Shown here: in pieces, positions 62,518-64,000 of the stretch | How the letters are laid out: every line of letters starts with the position of its first letter | Position numbering within the stretch: position 1 is the stretch's first letter | From: an uncultured Alphaproteobacteria bacterium | GTDB lineage: Bacteria; Pseudomonadota; Alphaproteobacteria; Micavibrionales; UBA1664 | NCBI GenBank assembly: GCA_943789475.1 | Contig: CALSUG010000008.1 | Coordinates: forward strand, 46,431-110,430 | DNA length: 64,000 nucleotides | Reading direction: 5' to 3' | Made by a program: the position numbers and the translations under genes | The notes under the pieces: generated by a model | The model's input: the letters and a program-made list of their open reading frames with translations, nothing else | What the model was told of the DNA's origin: nothing | The model's database searches: none

Positions 62518-64000
62518 TTAATCCGTGCCTTGCTGAAGCATATAAGTTAAGAGCTCTTCGCTAGCCTGTCCATCGGTTGGCAGGTTATTGAGGCGCTGAT
62601 ATGATTTAACAGCCTTAATAGTGCCAGAACCAACGATACCATCTTGAGGGCCGTTATAAAGACGGGCTTTACGAAGTTGTTCTTGAATTTGTGCGATTAA
62701 GATTTGCTTGGCATTAGGAACAAGCGTGCCAAGACTTATATCTCCGCCAGCATCAACAAATAAATCAGCTTCACTGTTTGATTCTGGTGTTGTGTATTGC
62801 GATAGGCTATCGCCATTTTCTAGCAATCCGGCTTGTGATGATGGAATATTCATTGCCGCGGCGAGTGTTTTTAATGCCTCTTCTGCATCAACACTGCCGT
62901 TATCGGCGGCGGCGCGATACCACCTTAGCGCATCATCAGGTCGCACTTCACCAAGTAATCCATTTTCTAGAATAAGTCCTAAGTTATAAGCGGCCTCAAC
63001 AATGCCTGAGAAGGCGGCTTGTTGAAAAAAGGCAGCGGCCATGTTTGGATTGTACCGTGTGCCGATACCTTCGATATAGGCGATACCAAGGTTATATTGG
63101 GCTTCTGGATGTCCTAATTGTGCGGCGCGACGATACCAATCAAGCGCACGTTGTACGTCTTGTGTTTGCCCTAAACCCTGTTGGTATAATACACCTAGGT
63201 TGTAAGCCGCGTTACCGATACCTTGAATGGCTGCTTGACGGAACCAAAAGGCCGCGCGTTCATAATTTTGTAAAACACCGGCTTGTCCAGCTGTGTAAAG
63301 AGCGGCTAAATCGTGTTGAGCTTCGGGGACATCAGCAAAGGCTTTTTTTTCTAATTTCTTGATGTCACCTGGTAAAGACAAATCTTTATCCATTGTGATT
63401 TCAGGTGTTGAAACGGTTTCTAAGACATCAAATGAAGATACATGATTTGTGACATCCAATGTTTCATCAAGTAAATCTTCGGTAATCCAATCGGTTGAAA
63501 GTTGAGAAAGATCATCTTCGATTGTTGTATCGTTATTTAATGTGTTTTGTGTTTTGAACGTTAATGGTTGTGCGTCAAATGCGATGGCTTTGGCTTCACC
63601 TTTTGACAGATCGACTTGTGCCAACTGTCCATTATCCATGACAACAAAGGCTTTTTCAGATGGCTGCAATGTTGTGGCCATTCCCCATCCAAGGCCAAGA
63701 GCCAATAAAATCGCCATCCATGATGAAGATGTTGATGATTTTAATTTTTGTGACATAGATAGTTTTGTCTGTTGTTCATCATTGTCTTGATGGAGATCAT
63801 CTAAGATTTGTAATGGGGCTGTTGCATCCATATTATTAAGATGTGCAATTTTTTCTGATTGATCGGTCAGTAAGACCATGGCTTTTGCCTCTAAGGCCTT
63901 TTGTGCATCATCGGCGATGTTTTCAACACGTTCAATGCGGCGTTGTAATTTAACGCGTTTTTGTTCTTGTGAATCTAAACGACGTTGTAATTTTGCAATT
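62518..64000 (-). CDS. Sel1-repeat membrane protein with C-terminal peptidoglycan-binding domain, 5' end beyond the window
   Basis: The frame stays open to the right edge, so the true start is outside; the visible N-terminal ~40 residues (KLQRRLDSQEQKRVKLQRRI) are a coiled coil. After ~55 more residues comes one membrane helix (SSWMAILLALGLGWGMATTL). A linker follows, then about five Sel1 repeats (AAFWFRQAAIQGIGNAAYNL, GVLYQQGLGQTQDVQRALDW, YRRAAQLGHPEAQYNLG). The C-terminus is a peptidoglycan-binding fold (RKARLYNGPQDGIVGSGTIK, AVKSYQRLNNLPTDGQ). It resembles envelope-organising proteins that contact the cell wall, with the coiled coil inside the cell. Confidence 0.88.
   Translation of the reverse strand, partial: IAKLQRRLDSQEQKRVKLQRRIERVENIADDAQKALEAKAMVLLTDQSEKIAHLNNMDATAPLQILDDLHQDNDEQQTKLSMSQKLKSSTSSSWMAILLALGLGWGMATTLQPSEKAFVVMDNGQLAQVDLSKGEAKAIAFDAQPLTFKTQNTLNNDTTIEDDLSQLSTDWITEDLLDETLDVTNHVSSFDVLETVSTPEITMDKDLSLPGDIKKLEKKAFADVPEAQHDLAALYTAGQAGVLQNYERAAFWFRQAAIQGIGNAAYNLGVLYQQGLGQTQDVQRALDWYRRAAQLGHPEAQYNLGIAYIEGIGTRYNPNMAAAFFQQAAFSGIVEAAYNLGLILENGLLGEVRPDDALRWYRAAADNGSVDAEEALKTLAAAMNIPSSQAGLLENGDSLSQYTTPESNSEADLFVDAGGDISLGTLVPNAKQILIAQIQEQLRKARLYNGPQDGIVGSGTIKAVKSYQRLNNLPTDGQASEELLTYMLQQGTD

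Overview
The window is an AT-rich bacterial chromosome segment, most likely from an alphaproteobacterium. Supporting hints are a TorF-type outer-membrane protein, an RNase E with a long acidic insert and a tryptophan-rich tail, a giant LEPR-XLL surface protein, and a ProX-like deacylase next to a Trm112-like protein. The order is inferred from gene style only; no rRNA is present.

Left accessory region (1-16.6 kb). It ends at a complete tyrosine integrase beside tRNA-Gly(GCC), as expected for an integrated element. From the left it holds: the tail of a polynucleotide-kinase-like phosphatase; an unknown zinc-ribbon protein; a Prs-like / NAMPT / NrtR-like NAD cassette with a candidate operator; and a tight five-gene minus-strand operon. 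That operon encodes a four-helix coiled-coil membrane protein, a duplicated Sel1/TPR protein, two small proteins, and a stand-alone copy of the Sel1 protein's C-terminal module. Next come a Cro/C1-type regulator, a cyclodipeptide synthase (CDPS) of XYP type coupled to an HTH-sensor protein, and a divergent two-gene operon ending in another Cro/C1-type regulator. Last is a strongly hairpinned, apparently non-coding stretch. An 18-bp motif occurs three times between 12.1 and 14.9 kb.

Core region (16.7-44.8 kb): proX-like, Trm112-like, a HAD-like protein, a TorF porin, a chemoreceptor, a ~2560-residue LEPR-XLL adhesin, typA, a YihY-family protein, an RhlE-type helicase, a MazF-like tandem protein with an unknown partner, a BaiN/HI0933 flavoprotein, an AmiC-type amidase, rne, glmS, a TIMP-like secreted protein and glmU. 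Many of these genes end in clear intrinsic terminators.

Right accessory region (44.9-58.6 kb), inserted between glmU and polA. It starts with two pairs of 12-bp-periodic repeats that look like integrase arm sites. Then come a STAND NTPase with an N-terminal SMEK-like domain (probable defence protein), two convergent cargo genes translationally coupled to a C-terminal scrap of a P4-type integrase, and a P22-like podoviral prophage. The prophage has at least three internal joins: integrase/replication gene, terminase/gp4, and virion protein/tail fibre. Portal, scaffold and coat genes are missing, so it cannot form particles by itself.

The last 5 kb return to core genes: polA with a frameshifted secreted-protein gene just downstream, a 41-residue micro-gene with its own ribosome site and terminator, and a Sel1/peptidoglycan-binding membrane protein that runs off the window edge.
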